A DNA stretch of 64,000 bases, taken from assembly GCF_011752815.1 (NCBI RefSeq), contig NZ_VWWV01000007.1, positions 103,895 through 167,894 on the forward strand, written 5' to 3'. Positions 21,542 through 32,077 of this stretch are shown piece after piece. A program made the position numbers and the translations under genes. Position 1 is the stretch's first letter, and every line of letters begins with the position of its first letter. The notes beneath the pieces are model-generated. The model did not search any database, had not been told where the DNA came from, and saw only the letters and a program-made list of their open reading frames with translations. This DNA comes from Enterobacter sp. Cy-643. GTDB taxonomy: Bacteria > Pseudomonadota > Gammaproteobacteria > Enterobacterales > Enterobacteriaceae.

Positions 21542-21937
<396 letters not shown>

Positions 21938-21949
21938 CTATAATCCCGA

Positions 21950-22426
<477 letters not shown>

Positions 22427-22543
22427 TTAAAATCAGTCGAGGTTCACGCGACATTGTCCAGCAAACCTACCCCTTCGAATAGCCTATGCCGGCACGACAA
22501 AAGTTTTGGGAAAAAAACTTTGGTTGTAACGTGGGGTCGCAAG

Positions 22544-22549
22544 ATTATA
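22544..22549 (-). promoter_or_regulatory. -10 element of the rplM-rpsI promoter
   Basis: A perfect TATAAT on the minus strand, about 165 nt before rplM. The sequence upstream (ctttgaggtcgacttctc) has no good -35 at 17 bp. The following discriminator and long leader agree with a ribosomal-protein promoter. Confidence 0.55.
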
Positions 22550-22605
22550 GAGAAGTCGACCTCAAAGATCGACCACAATTTGTCGTTGATATCACAATAT
22601 CATTG

Positions 22606-23730
22606 TCAGGGCAGATGAGGGCGACGCAAATACTCCTCACTTTGCATTTCCTGCAGCCTGGAAAGGCAGCGCTGGAACTCAAATTTAAGCCTTTCCCCTT
22701 GATAAATATCGAATAGCTCAGCCTCAGCGGACACAACCAGCTTGACGTGGCGTTCGTAAAATTCGTCCACCAGCGCGATAAAACGGCGAGCTTCACTCTC
22801 CATCAACGGTGTCATCACCGCCACATTAAACAGCAGGACGGTGTGGAACTGGCGCGAAAGCGCGATGTAATCATGCTGGCTGCGGGCGTCCACGCACAGC
22901 GTGCTGAAGTCGATAGCCAGCGTCTGGTTCGCGGTTCCCAGCGTCATCATTGGCCTATGGTTAACTTCCAGCACCGGCGCGCCTTCGCGCTTTGTCCCTG
23001 CCAGAACGGCATAAAGCTTTTCCATTTGCAGGGCTGAATCTGCATTCAGCGGTGACAGCCACAGGTGAGCCTGAGTCAGCGTTCTCAGGCGGTAATCAAT
23101 CCCGGCATCCACGTTCATCACGTCGCAATAGCGTTTAATCGCTTCAATAGCGGGTAAGAAGCGGGCGCGCTGTAGCCCATTGCGGTACAAATCATCCGGC
23201 GGGATGTTCGAGGTGGCCACCAGCGTAATGCCGCGCGCAAAAAGCGCTTTCATTAGTGTGCCCAGCAGCATGGCATCGGTGATATCAGAGACAAAAAATT
23301 CATCGAAACACAGGACATCCGCTTCGGCCTTAATGCCATCAGCAATAATTTCCAGCGGATCGGTGTGGCCCTGCTGCTGCGCCAGCTCTTCATGAACCCG
23401 AAGCATAAAGCGGTGAAAGTGCAGCCGCAGTTTGCGCTCTCCCGGCAAACTCTGAAAAAACATATCCATCAGCCAGGTTTTACCTCGCCCCACGCCTCCC
23501 CACATATACAACCCCCGGGCGGGCTCCTGCCCGGCCTGAACCTCTTTTTTACCGAACAGCTTGCCGAACTTAGTCAGCAACCCACCGGTAGGGGCAGGTG
23601 TGGGTGCCACGGACAATGCTTGCCAGATAGCATCCAGGCGCATAATCGCTTCGCGTTGTACGTCATCAGGTTGAAAACTGCCTTCTGCCAGAGCCTGCTG
23701 GTAGCGCGATGCAGGAGAGAGATTTTGCAT
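22606..23730 (-). CDS. zapE: Cell division ATPase ZapE
   Basis: An AFG1-like P-loop ATPase that destabilises FtsZ polymers under constriction stress and low oxygen. It has 374 residues. Walker A is GGVGRGKT (78-85), Walker B lies in VLCFDEFFV, and sensor-like LVATSNIPP and ARFLPAI follow. It lies upstream of rplM on the same strand with its own start and is divergent from zapG. Confidence 0.95.
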   Translation of the reverse strand: MQNLSPASRYQQALAEGSFQPDDVQREAIMRLDAIWQALSVAPTPAPTGGLLTKFGKLFGKKEVQAGQEPARGLYMWGGVGRGKTWLMDMFFQSLPGERKLRLHFHRFMLRVHEELAQQQGHTDPLEIIADGIKAEADVLCFDEFFVSDITDAMLLGTLMKALFARGITLVATSNIPPDDLYRNGLQRARFLPAIEAIKRYCDVMNVDAGIDYRLRTLTQAHLWLSPLNADSALQMEKLYAVLAGTKREGAPVLEVNHRPMMTLGTANQTLAIDFSTLCVDARSQHDYIALSRQFHTVLLFNVAVMTPLMESEARRFIALVDEFYERHVKLVVSAEAELFDIYQGERLKFEFQRCLSRLQEMQSEEYLRRPHLP

Positions 23731-23906
23731 GGTATTATTATCTTCCCTTTATAATCGGATAGCCGTTCACTGCCTTTTTCGAATCGGTTGTCCAAAAAAA
23801 GGCCGTTCTACCCTAAGCGATGCGGCGTCAGGATTCCACTTCTCTTAGGTTAACGGTTATAGTGGCTACATTACCCTACGGAATCACAAGATAACGGGAG
23901 AAGTTC

Positions 23907-24305
23907 ATGACTTGGGAATATGCGCTTATTGGGTTAGTAGTGGGCCTTATCATCGGTGCCGTAGCCATGCGTTTCGGCAACCGCAAGCTGCGCCAGCAGC
24001 AAGCTCTGCAGTATGAGCTGGAAAAAAACAAAGCGGAGCTTGAAGAGTACCGCGAAGAGTTAGTCAGCCATTTTGCCCGCAGCGCCGAGCTGCTGGATAA
24101 CATGGCGCACGATTATCGCCAGCTTTATCAGCACATGGCTAAAAGCTCCAGCAGCCTGCTGCCGGAAATGACAGCGGAAGCCAATCCGTTCCGTAACCGT
24201 CTTGCCGAGTCTGAAGCCGGGAACGATCAGGCGCCAGTACAGATGCCGCGTGATTATTCAGACGGTGCTTCGGGCCTGCTTCGCGCCGGTGCGAAACGCG
24301 ATTAA
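23907..24305 (+). CDS. zapG: Inner-membrane cell-envelope protein ZapG (YhcB)
   Basis: A 132-residue protein with one N-terminal membrane helix (about 4-22), then a charged coiled-coil (QQALQYELEKNKAELEEYRE onwards) and a low-complexity tail. E. coli YhcB/ZapG interacts with divisome and elongasome proteins and coordinates envelope growth. Its length equals the E. coli protein. It is divergent from zapE and precedes degQ. Confidence 0.93.
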   Translation: MTWEYALIGLVVGLIIGAVAMRFGNRKLRQQQALQYELEKNKAELEEYREELVSHFARSAELLDNMAHDYRQLYQHMAKSSSSLLPEMTAEANPFRNRLAESEAGNDQAPVQMPRDYSDGASGLLRAGAKRD

Positions 24306-24324
24306 TCCCTGTTTTAGCTTTTCC

Positions 24325-24352
24325 GGGGCACAGTTCAGGTGCCCCATCCTTT
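24325..24352 (+). terminator. Probable terminator after zapG
   Basis: GGGGCAC (24325-24331) and GTGCCCC (24339-24345) form a strong 7-bp stem with a 7-nt loop, 20 nt after the zapG stop. The following tract (atcctttccc) has few T residues, so termination may be partial. Confidence 0.5.
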
Positions 24353-24479
24353 CCCGACCCAGCTATCATTTAATTGTCTTGTGCTTTCTTATTACGCCAT
24401 TGTGAGTCGATTGATATTTCAATAACATCAATTGCGTGAGTGGGCATTCCTTTTTCCAGGTGACGAGAGCCAGCATCCA

Positions 24480-25850
24480 ATGAAGAAACAAACACGGCTG
24501 TTGAGTGCATTAGCGTTAAGCGTCGGTCTGACGCTGGGCGTATCCCCTCTGGCAAGCGCGTCACTGCCTTCCCAGGTTCCAGGCCAGCCAGCTTTGCCAA
24601 GCCTCGCGCCGATGCTGGAAAAAGTTTTACCGGCGGTCGTCAGCGTTCAGGTTGAAGGCACTGCCTCAGCTTCCAGCCAGAAAGTGCCGGAAGAGTTCAA
24701 GAAATTTTACGGGGATGACGCCCCCTCCGACACGCCGCAGCAGTTTGAAGGCTTAGGCTCCGGCGTCATCATCAACGCCGCGAAAGGCTATGTCCTGACC
24801 AACAACCATGTGATCAATCAGGCGCAAAAAATCAGCGTGCAGCTGAATGACGGACGTGAATTTGATGCCAAACTGATTGGCGGGGACGATCAGAGCGACA
24901 TCGCGCTACTTCAGCTGCAAAACGCGACCGGGCTAACCGAAATCAAAGTGGCCGACTCTGACAAGCTCAAAGTAGGTGATTTTGCGGTTGCGGTGGGTAA
25001 CCCATTTGGCCTCGGCCAAACGGCGACTTCCGGCATCGTTTCCGCACTGGGCCGCAGCGGCCTTAACCTTGAAGGCCTGGAAAACTTTATTCAAACAGAT
25101 GCTTCAATCAACCGCGGTAACTCCGGCGGCGCGCTGCTCAACCTCAACGGTGAACTGATTGGCATTAATACCGCGATTCTTGCACCTGCAGGCGGCAGCG
25201 TAGGGATTGGTTTTGCTATCCCGAGCAATATGGCCCAAACCCTCGCCAAACAGCTGATGGAATTTGGTGAAATCAAACGTGGCCTGCTGGGAATCAAAGG
25301 CATGGAGATGAACGCTGACATCGCCAAAGCGTTTAATCTTTCCACCCAGCGTGGCGCCTTTGTGAGTGAAGTCCTGCCTCAGTCAGGGTCGGCAAAAGCG
25401 GGGATTAAAGCCGGGGATATCATCACCAGCCTGAACGGTAACCCGCTGAGCAGTTTCGCCGAGCTTAGAGCAAAAATCGCCACAACCGAGCCAGGTACCG
25501 TGGTGAAGCTGGGCTTGCTGCGCGACGGCAAACCACTGGAAGTAAGCGTAACTCTGGACAAGAGCACCGCCTCTTCCGCTAGCGCGGAAATGATCCTGCC
25601 GGCGCTGCAAGGGGCCACGTTAAGCGATGGGCAACTGAAGGACGGCGGGAAGGGTATTCGTCTGGATAACGTGGATAAAGGCACGCCTGCGGCTCAGGTT
25701 GGTCTGCACAAAGACGATATTATCGTCGGCATTAACCGTGAGCGGATCCATACCATTGCTGAAATGCGCAAAGTGCTGGAAACCAAGCCCGCGGTGATTG
25801 CGCTGCATGTGGTCCGCGGGGAGCAGAGCCTCTATCTGCTGTTGCGTTAA
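24480..25850 (+). CDS. degQ: Periplasmic serine endoprotease DegQ
   Basis: A HtrA-family protease and chaperone for misfolded periplasmic proteins. It has 456 residues. A signal peptide (1 to about 27, ending ASA) precedes a trypsin-like domain with triad His110, Asp140 and Ser215 (in GNSGGAL). Two PDZ domains follow (about 265-350 and 370-450). It lacks the long N-terminal Q-linker loop of DegP. The ATG at 24480 matches the family; an in-frame start at 24432 would spoil the signal peptide. degS follows as in E. coli. Confidence 0.96.
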   Translation: MKKQTRLLSALALSVGLTLGVSPLASASLPSQVPGQPALPSLAPMLEKVLPAVVSVQVEGTASASSQKVPEEFKKFYGDDAPSDTPQQFEGLGSGVIINAAKGYVLTNNHVINQAQKISVQLNDGREFDAKLIGGDDQSDIALLQLQNATGLTEIKVADSDKLKVGDFAVAVGNPFGLGQTATSGIVSALGRSGLNLEGLENFIQTDASINRGNSGGALLNLNGELIGINTAILAPAGGSVGIGFAIPSNMAQTLAKQLMEFGEIKRGLLGIKGMEMNADIAKAFNLSTQRGAFVSEVLPQSGSAKAGIKAGDIITSLNGNPLSSFAELRAKIATTEPGTVVKLGLLRDGKPLEVSVTLDKSTASSASAEMILPALQGATLSDGQLKDGGKGIRLDNVDKGTPAAQVGLHKDDIIVGINRERIHTIAEMRKVLETKPAVIALHVVRGEQSLYLLLR

Positions 25851-25862
25851 CCGGGGCAGAGA

Positions 25863-25890
25863 AACGGACATCGTCTGTACGATGTCCGTT
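25863..25890. repeat. Perfect 12-bp hairpin between degQ and degS
   Basis: AACGGACATCGT (25863-25874) and ACGATGTCCGTT (25879-25890) are exact inverted repeats with a 4-nt loop, 12 nt after the degQ stop. No T-run follows, so it is unlikely to be a simple intrinsic terminator. It may stabilise the degQ 3' end or limit read-through to degS. Confidence 0.7.
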
Positions 25891-25938
25891 CAACTCATGC
25901 TATTCTGCGGTCGTTCTCTCACTCATTAAATCAAACTC

Positions 25939-27006
25939 ATGTTTCTAAAGATCTTACGCTCGGTAGTCATTGGGCTGATTGTTGCGGGGCTGCTGCTGCT
26001 CACGATGCCGTCGCTACGCAACGTTGTTGGCCCACTTGCACCTGCGCAATATGACAGCACAGACGAAACGCCGATGAGCTTTAATCCGGCGGTGCGCCGC
26101 GCTGCCCCGGCTGTGGTGAACGTGTACAACCGCAGCGTAGGCAATAACGGCCAAAACCAGCTTCAAATCAAAACGCTCGGCTCCGGCGTCATCATGGACG
26201 GGCGCGGCTACATCGTCACCAACAAACACGTTATCAACGATGCTGAACAGATCATCGTCGCGCTACAGGACGGGCGAGTGTTTGAAGCATTGCTTATTGG
26301 CTCCGATAGCCTGACTGACCTGGCGGTGCTGAAAATCAACGCCACTAACCTGCCGATCATTCCTATTAACGGCAAGCGCCAGCCGCACATTGGCGACGTG
26401 GTCATGGCCATCGGTAACCCCTACAACCTGGGTCAAACGGTCACCCAGGGCATTATCAGCGCGACCGGACGCATTGGCCTGAGCCCTTCGGGTCGGCAGT
26501 CATTTCTGCAAACTGACGCCTCGATTAACCGCGGTAACTCCGGCGGGGCGCTGGTGAATTCGCTCGGGGAACTGATGGGCATTAACACCCTGTCGTTTGA
26601 CAAGAGCAATGATGGCGAAACGCCGGAAGGGATTGGTTTTGCGATACCGACCCAACTGGCGACCAAGATAATGGATAAGCTGATTCGCGATGGCCGGGTT
26701 ATTCGTGGCTACATCGGCATTGGCGGCAGAGAGATCACCCCGCTGCATGGCCCATCCACCGGTATCGATCAGCTGCAAGGCATCATCGTTAATGCTGTAT
26801 CACCGGACGGGCCGGCAGCCCAGGCCGGCATTCAGGTTAACGACGTGATTATCTCGGTCAACCACAAACCGGCCATCTCGGCGCTGGAAACCATGGACCA
26901 GGTGGCGGAAATTCGCCCGGGCTCGGTGATTCCGGTCGAAGTCATGCGTGAAGACAAGAAACTCACGCTGCAGGTCACCGTTCAGGAATATCCTGCCGGA
27001 AGCTAA
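25939..27006 (+). CDS. degS: Site-1 regulatory protease DegS
   Basis: An inner-membrane-anchored HtrA protease that senses unfolded porins through its PDZ domain and starts RseA cleavage, releasing sigma-E. It has 355 residues. One N-terminal membrane helix (about 5-25) precedes the protease domain with His97, Asp127 and Ser201 (GNSGGAL) and a single PDZ domain (about 255-340). It lies 88 bp after degQ with a hairpin between. Confidence 0.96.
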   Translation: MFLKILRSVVIGLIVAGLLLLTMPSLRNVVGPLAPAQYDSTDETPMSFNPAVRRAAPAVVNVYNRSVGNNGQNQLQIKTLGSGVIMDGRGYIVTNKHVINDAEQIIVALQDGRVFEALLIGSDSLTDLAVLKINATNLPIIPINGKRQPHIGDVVMAIGNPYNLGQTVTQGIISATGRIGLSPSGRQSFLQTDASINRGNSGGALVNSLGELMGINTLSFDKSNDGETPEGIGFAIPTQLATKIMDKLIRDGRVIRGYIGIGGREITPLHGPSTGIDQLQGIIVNAVSPDGPAAQAGIQVNDVIISVNHKPAISALETMDQVAEIRPGSVIPVEVMREDKKLTLQVTVQEYPAGS

Positions 27007-27016
27007 AAGGCAGACA

Positions 27017-27050
27017 TAAAAAAACCGGAACCTGAGTTCCGGTTTTTTTT
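27017..27050. terminator. Bidirectional terminator between degS and mdh
   Basis: AACCGGAAC (27023-27031) and GTTCCGGTT (27036-27044) form a 9-bp stem with a 4-nt loop, preceded by A7 and followed by T8. It serves convergent degS and mdh. Confidence 0.95.
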
Positions 27051-27063
27051 ATCCAGGCGTCGA

Positions 27064-28958
<1,895 letters not shown>

Positions 28959-29327
28959 TCACTCCCCCACTTCTTAGCCCGCCGTCATGATACGGCGGGT
29001 CCCACATTCGGTAATCTTCCGTAAAAAAACCTCAATCCAGCGTATGGAATTGCTTCAATAGCATTCCACAGGGCATTGTTCTGCGCGTTACCGCACAAAT
29101 AGTTAAATTCACCCATATCTATGATTTTACTTATATTTAACAAAAATGCCGTGATAAAAACGTCTTTTTAATAACGATAAGGAATAAAAAATCATTTCGT
29201 TAATTTAAAGTTGCATAGGCAACAATTAGCAGGGTATTAATTTTTCCCGTAACTAGTGTATACTTAATTTCGTGATGAGGGTCACAGAACGATGACCCAA
29301 CCAAAAGAATACGACGAGGAAAAAACC
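28959..29327 (+). promoter_or_regulatory. argR-yhcN intergenic region (369 bp)
   Basis: Starts with an 8-bp GC-rich hairpin, CCCGCCGT/ACGGCGGG (28978-28999), probably the argR 3' end, although no T-tract follows. The rest is AT-rich. A TATACT -10-like element (29259-29264) and a CRP-like site CGTGATGAGGGTCACA (29271-29286, one mismatch to TGTGA-N6-TCACA) precede yhcN. An in-frame ATG at 29292 lacks a ribosome site and is probably not used. Confidence 0.5.
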
Positions 29328-29591
29328 ATGAACATGAAAGCTACTTTAGTTACCGCCAGCCTGCTCTCCGCTCTGTCATTCGGCGTTTTCGCCGCTGACT
29401 CTATCGACGCTCAGCAAGCGCAGAATCGCCAGTCACTGGGTACCGTTTCCGTTGATGACATCGGCAGTTCTCCGATGGATATGCACGAAATGCTGAACCA
29501 GAAAGCGGAACAAAACGGTGCTTCCGCTTATCGCGTGATCGAAGCCCGCACCGGTGGACACTGGCATGCAACGGCAGAACTGTACAAATAA
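29328..29591 (+). CDS. yhcN: YhcN-family small periplasmic protein, first copy
   Basis: An 87-residue DUF1471/YhcN protein. The signal peptide (about 1-24, ending FAA) precedes a short domain ending AYRVIEARTGGHWHATAELYK. Such proteins are stress-induced, periplasmic and linked to acid or peroxide stress and biofilm in E. coli; a biochemical function is not known. GAGGA at 29316-29320 sets the ATG at 29328. The next gene is a paralogue. Confidence 0.9.
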   Translation: MNMKATLVTASLLSALSFGVFAADSIDAQQAQNRQSLGTVSVDDIGSSPMDMHEMLNQKAEQNGASAYRVIEARTGGHWHATAELYK

Positions 29592-29631
29592 ACGTTCTTA
29601 GCCATAAGCCAGTTGAATAGAGTTGAGTAAA

Positions 29632-29694
29632 AACGTTAAGCCTCGGCGGCCCTAAGTAGAAAAATCGCGATTAAGCCCTTCCGGCCGCCACGTT
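29632..29694 (+). repeat. Long-range stem between the two yhcN genes
   Basis: AACGT (29632-29636) pairs with ACGTT (29690-29694), and inside it GGCGGCC (29645-29651) pairs with GGCCGCC (29683-29689), enclosing about 31 nt. The ribosome site of the second copy (aggag, about 29702) lies just beyond. It may be a processing or attenuation structure between the cistrons. It is not a plain terminator since no T-run follows. Confidence 0.5.
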
Positions 29695-29715
29695 AAACCT
29701 TCAGGAGTAAAGACT

Positions 29716-29982
29716 ATGAAAACCAAATTAACTATCGCCGCACTGAGCCTGCTGTCCGTTATCTCTTTAGGCGCTAACGCTGCCGCACACCAGATCAACA
29801 GCGAACAAGCTCAAGGCCTGCAATCCATGGGTTCCATTTCTGTCAGCCAGGTAGGCAGTGCGCCAATGGATATGCGTCAGGAATTGTCGCAGAAAGCCAC
29901 AGAACAAGGTGCCTCTGCCTACCGCGTGATTGAAGCCCGCAGCGGCGATAACTGGCACGCGACCGCAGAGCTGTACAAATAA
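29716..29982 (+). CDS. YhcN-family small periplasmic protein, second copy
   Basis: An 88-residue paralogue of the gene just upstream, sharing the same architecture: signal peptide (about 1-22, ending NA), then SMGSISVSQVGSAPMDMRQ, and the same C-terminal AYRVIEARSG-WHATAELYK. Identity with the first copy is high in the C-terminal half and lower in the signal peptide, which suggests an old tandem duplication. It has its own ribosome site (aggag). A terminator follows. Confidence 0.9.
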   Translation: MKTKLTIAALSLLSVISLGANAAAHQINSEQAQGLQSMGSISVSQVGSAPMDMRQELSQKATEQGASAYRVIEARSGDNWHATAELYK

Positions 29983-30010
29983 ACCCTCGTCGTACTTGTC
30001 CTACGACTTT

Positions 30011-30035
30011 GCCCCCGCTCGCCGGGGGCTTTTTT
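30011..30035 (+). terminator. Intrinsic terminator after the yhcN pair
   Basis: GCCCCCG (30011-30017) and CGGGGGC (30023-30029) form a 7-bp GC stem with a 5-nt loop, followed by T6. Confidence 0.93.
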
Positions 30036-30053
30036 ATGGCCGCCGATCAAACG

Positions 30054-30326
30054 CTAGCCGTGAATGTTAAAGCGGAGCTGGCCTTCCAGCTCTTCTTCTG
30101 CCTCGTCAAAAAGCAGAATGAGCGCCCCGAACCTGCGCCGTTTACTCTCCGGCAAATGCGCAAACTCGATCTCCACGGGCAGCGGTAACATTGACGCCGT
30201 GACCACGTCCCACAGGCTATCCAGATCGTGAACCTGTTCTTTGCGCAGCGCGAGTTGCTCCGCAAACTGGCGATAGAAAGCCAGGTTGTCGTCGATGTGG
30301 TTAAAATCAAAAGTAAATTTTTTCAT
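30054..30326 (-). CDS. yhcO: Barstar-family protein YhcO
   Basis: A 90-residue protein with the barstar (ribonuclease inhibitor) fold signature: [15 protein letters not shown] at the N-terminus and LDSLWDVV in the middle, then an acidic C-terminal helix ([11 protein letters not shown]). No barnase-like RNase gene is adjacent, so a true toxin-antitoxin pairing is not supported. The role is unknown, as for E. coli YhcO. It is 36 bp downstream of the aldehyde dehydrogenase on the same strand. Confidence 0.88.
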   Translation of the reverse strand: MKKFTFDFNHIDDNLAFYRQFAEQLALRKEQVHDLDSLWDVVTASMLPLPVEIEFAHLPESKRRRFGALILLFDEAEEELEGQLRFNIHG

Positions 30327-30362
30327 CGCTGCCGTCCTGACTCTTTTTAAGCAAGCGCTGAG

Positions 30363-31817
30363 CTAAAGCCCGCCGATATGTAGCGTTTTCACTTCCAGGA
30401 ACTCGTCCAGCCCCAGCACGGAGCCTTCGCGCCCTAACCCCGATTCTTTCACGCCGCCGAAGGGCCCCAGTTCCGTAGAAACAGCACATTCATTGATCCC
30501 AACCATGCCACTTTCCAGAGCCTGAGAGACGCGGAAAACGCGCTGTAAATTCTGGGTATAGAAATAGGCCGCCAGCCCAAATGGCGTACTGTTGGCTCTT
30601 TCAATGACCTCTTCTTCCGTTTCAAAGCGGAAGCAGGCCGCAAGGGGGCCAAACGTCTCTTCCCTGGCCAGCTTCATATCATCGTTAGCGTTGATAATGA
30701 CGGTGGGCTGCCAGAAATTGCCGCCCAACGCATGGGGCTTGCCGCCGACAAGCGCTTTACCGCCTTTCGCCAGCGCGTCATCAACATGCTCACGCACCTT
30801 ATCGACCGCAGACGGCTCAATCAGCGGCCCGACAATCACGCCCTCTTCCAGGCCGTTGCCTACTTTCAGCTTCCCAACCTCTGCAGCAAGCTTATTCACA
30901 AAACTGTCGTACACATTTTGCTGGATGAAGAAACGGTTAACGCTGACGCAAACCTGGCCAGCATTACGGAATTTGTTAGCAATGGCACCTTTTACCGCCG
31001 CGTCAATATCCGCGTCATCAAACACGATATAAGGCGCATTGCCCCCCAGCTCCATCGACACTTTTTTCATCGTTTCTGCGGCATTACGCATCAGCGTTTT
31101 GCCCACCGCCGTTGAACCGGTGAAGGAGATTTTGCGCACCTGCTGGCTGGCCATAATGGCGTCGCTGATTTCCTGCGTTTTACCGGCCACGGCATTCAAT
31201 ACGCCGTCCGGCACGCCGGCCTGCTTCGCCAGTTCCAGCAAAGCAAAAGCGGAAAGCGGTGTGTTATTCGCGGGCTTTATCACTCCGGTACAGCCAGCGG
31301 CCAGAGCAGGCCCGAGCTTGCGGGTCAGCATCGCCATGGGGAAATTCCACGGCGTGATTGCCGCGACTACGCCGACGGGTTCACGCGTGGCCAGAATGCG
31401 AGAACCGGGCTTAACCGGAGGAATAATCTCCCCGTTGGCGCGTTTGGCCTGTTCAGCGAACCACTGAATGAAGCTCGCTGCATAGTCGACTTCACCTTCA
31501 GCCTCTTTGAGCGGTTTCCCTTGCTCCAGGGTCATTAACCGGGCGAGCCAGCTTTTGTTCGCCAGCATCAGTTCAAACCAGCGGTAGAGAATTTCAGACC
31601 GCTGTTTGGCGGTTTTCGCCCGCCAGGCGGGGAAAGCTTTGCTGGCGGCCTCAATCGCGGCTTCGGTTTCTTGTTTGCCGGCTCTTGCCACTCTGGCCAC
31701 TATTTCTCCCGTAGCAGGATTCAGCACATCAAAAGTGTCTTCGAGCGAATGCCACTTGCCTGCGACCAGATAGCCGGTTTTAAAGAGCTCACTTTGCGGG
31801 AGTGTCTGATTCGTCAT
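30363..31817 (-). CDS. Aldehyde dehydrogenase, succinate-semialdehyde dehydrogenase (GabD) type
   Basis: Oxidises an aldehyde to the acid with NAD(P)+. It has 484 residues. The fold is complete: TPWNFP (substrate and cofactor), Rossmann-linked FTGSTAVGK (232-240), general base Glu256 in MELGGNAP and nucleophile Cys290 in NAGQVCVS, with EETFGP near residue 395. It is closest by eye to GabD-like enzymes; the true substrate could be another semialdehyde. It lies between yhcO and the aae operon, where K-12 has no gene. The sequence upstream is one copy of a terminator-linked repeat. Confidence 0.88.
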   Translation of the reverse strand: MTNQTLPQSELFKTGYLVAGKWHSLEDTFDVLNPATGEIVARVARAGKQETEAAIEAASKAFPAWRAKTAKQRSEILYRWFELMLANKSWLARLMTLEQGKPLKEAEGEVDYAASFIQWFAEQAKRANGEIIPPVKPGSRILATREPVGVVAAITPWNFPMAMLTRKLGPALAAGCTGVIKPANNTPLSAFALLELAKQAGVPDGVLNAVAGKTQEISDAIMASQQVRKISFTGSTAVGKTLMRNAAETMKKVSMELGGNAPYIVFDDADIDAAVKGAIANKFRNAGQVCVSVNRFFIQQNVYDSFVNKLAAEVGKLKVGNGLEEGVIVGPLIEPSAVDKVREHVDDALAKGGKALVGGKPHALGGNFWQPTVIINANDDMKLAREETFGPLAACFRFETEEEVIERANSTPFGLAAYFYTQNLQRVFRVSQALESGMVGINECAVSTELGPFGGVKESGLGREGSVLGLDEFLEVKTLHIGGL

Positions 31818-31876
31818 AATAGCTCCTGTTCGTAAGTGTTCATCCCATGGACCGCAGTTAAGTATAGATAGAAAAA

Positions 31877-32058
31877 AGCCGACGCAGGCGTCGGCTCAAA
31901 GTTGCTGACAAAGAGGGAAAAAACGTGGTTTTTCCCTCTTTATCATTATCAGCCGAAAATCAACGCATTGATTTTCCTTTTTGTTTAAACGTGCTATCTG
32001 ATATTTCTTCTATCGCCAGGGGCTTGTTAACTGTCTAAAGCCGACGCAGGCGTCGGCT
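31877..32058. repeat. Terminator-linked intergenic repeat, copy A
   Basis: A core of 142 nt (31897-32038) is bracketed by two identical 20-nt palindromes, agccgacgcaggcgtcggct, at 31877-31896 and 32039-32058. Inside are GCTGA (31904-31908) pairing with TCAGC (31949-31953) around a perfect 13-bp hairpin (arms 31910-31922 and 31929-31941), then a perfect 9-bp hairpin GAAAATCAA/TTGATTTTC (31955-31976) that fits the IHF consensus WATCAA-N4-TTR, then a T-rich tail with TATTTCTTCTATC (32002-32014). On the minus strand the palindrome at 31877 is followed by T6 and so is a good intrinsic terminator for aaeB. There is no ORF. Copy B is at 41710-41889. Confidence 0.85.
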
Positions 32059-32077
32059 CTTCAGGCTAAGGTTGGGC

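Noticed and set aside
29292..29327. A longer start for the first yhcN gene
   Set aside because: The ATG at 29292 has no ribosome site, and the extra 12 charged residues would precede the signal peptide.
31877..32058. Copy A as a CRISPR fragment or integron attC site
   Set aside because: There are only two short identical palindromes with one unique spacer, no cas or integrase gene, and no attC core sites.
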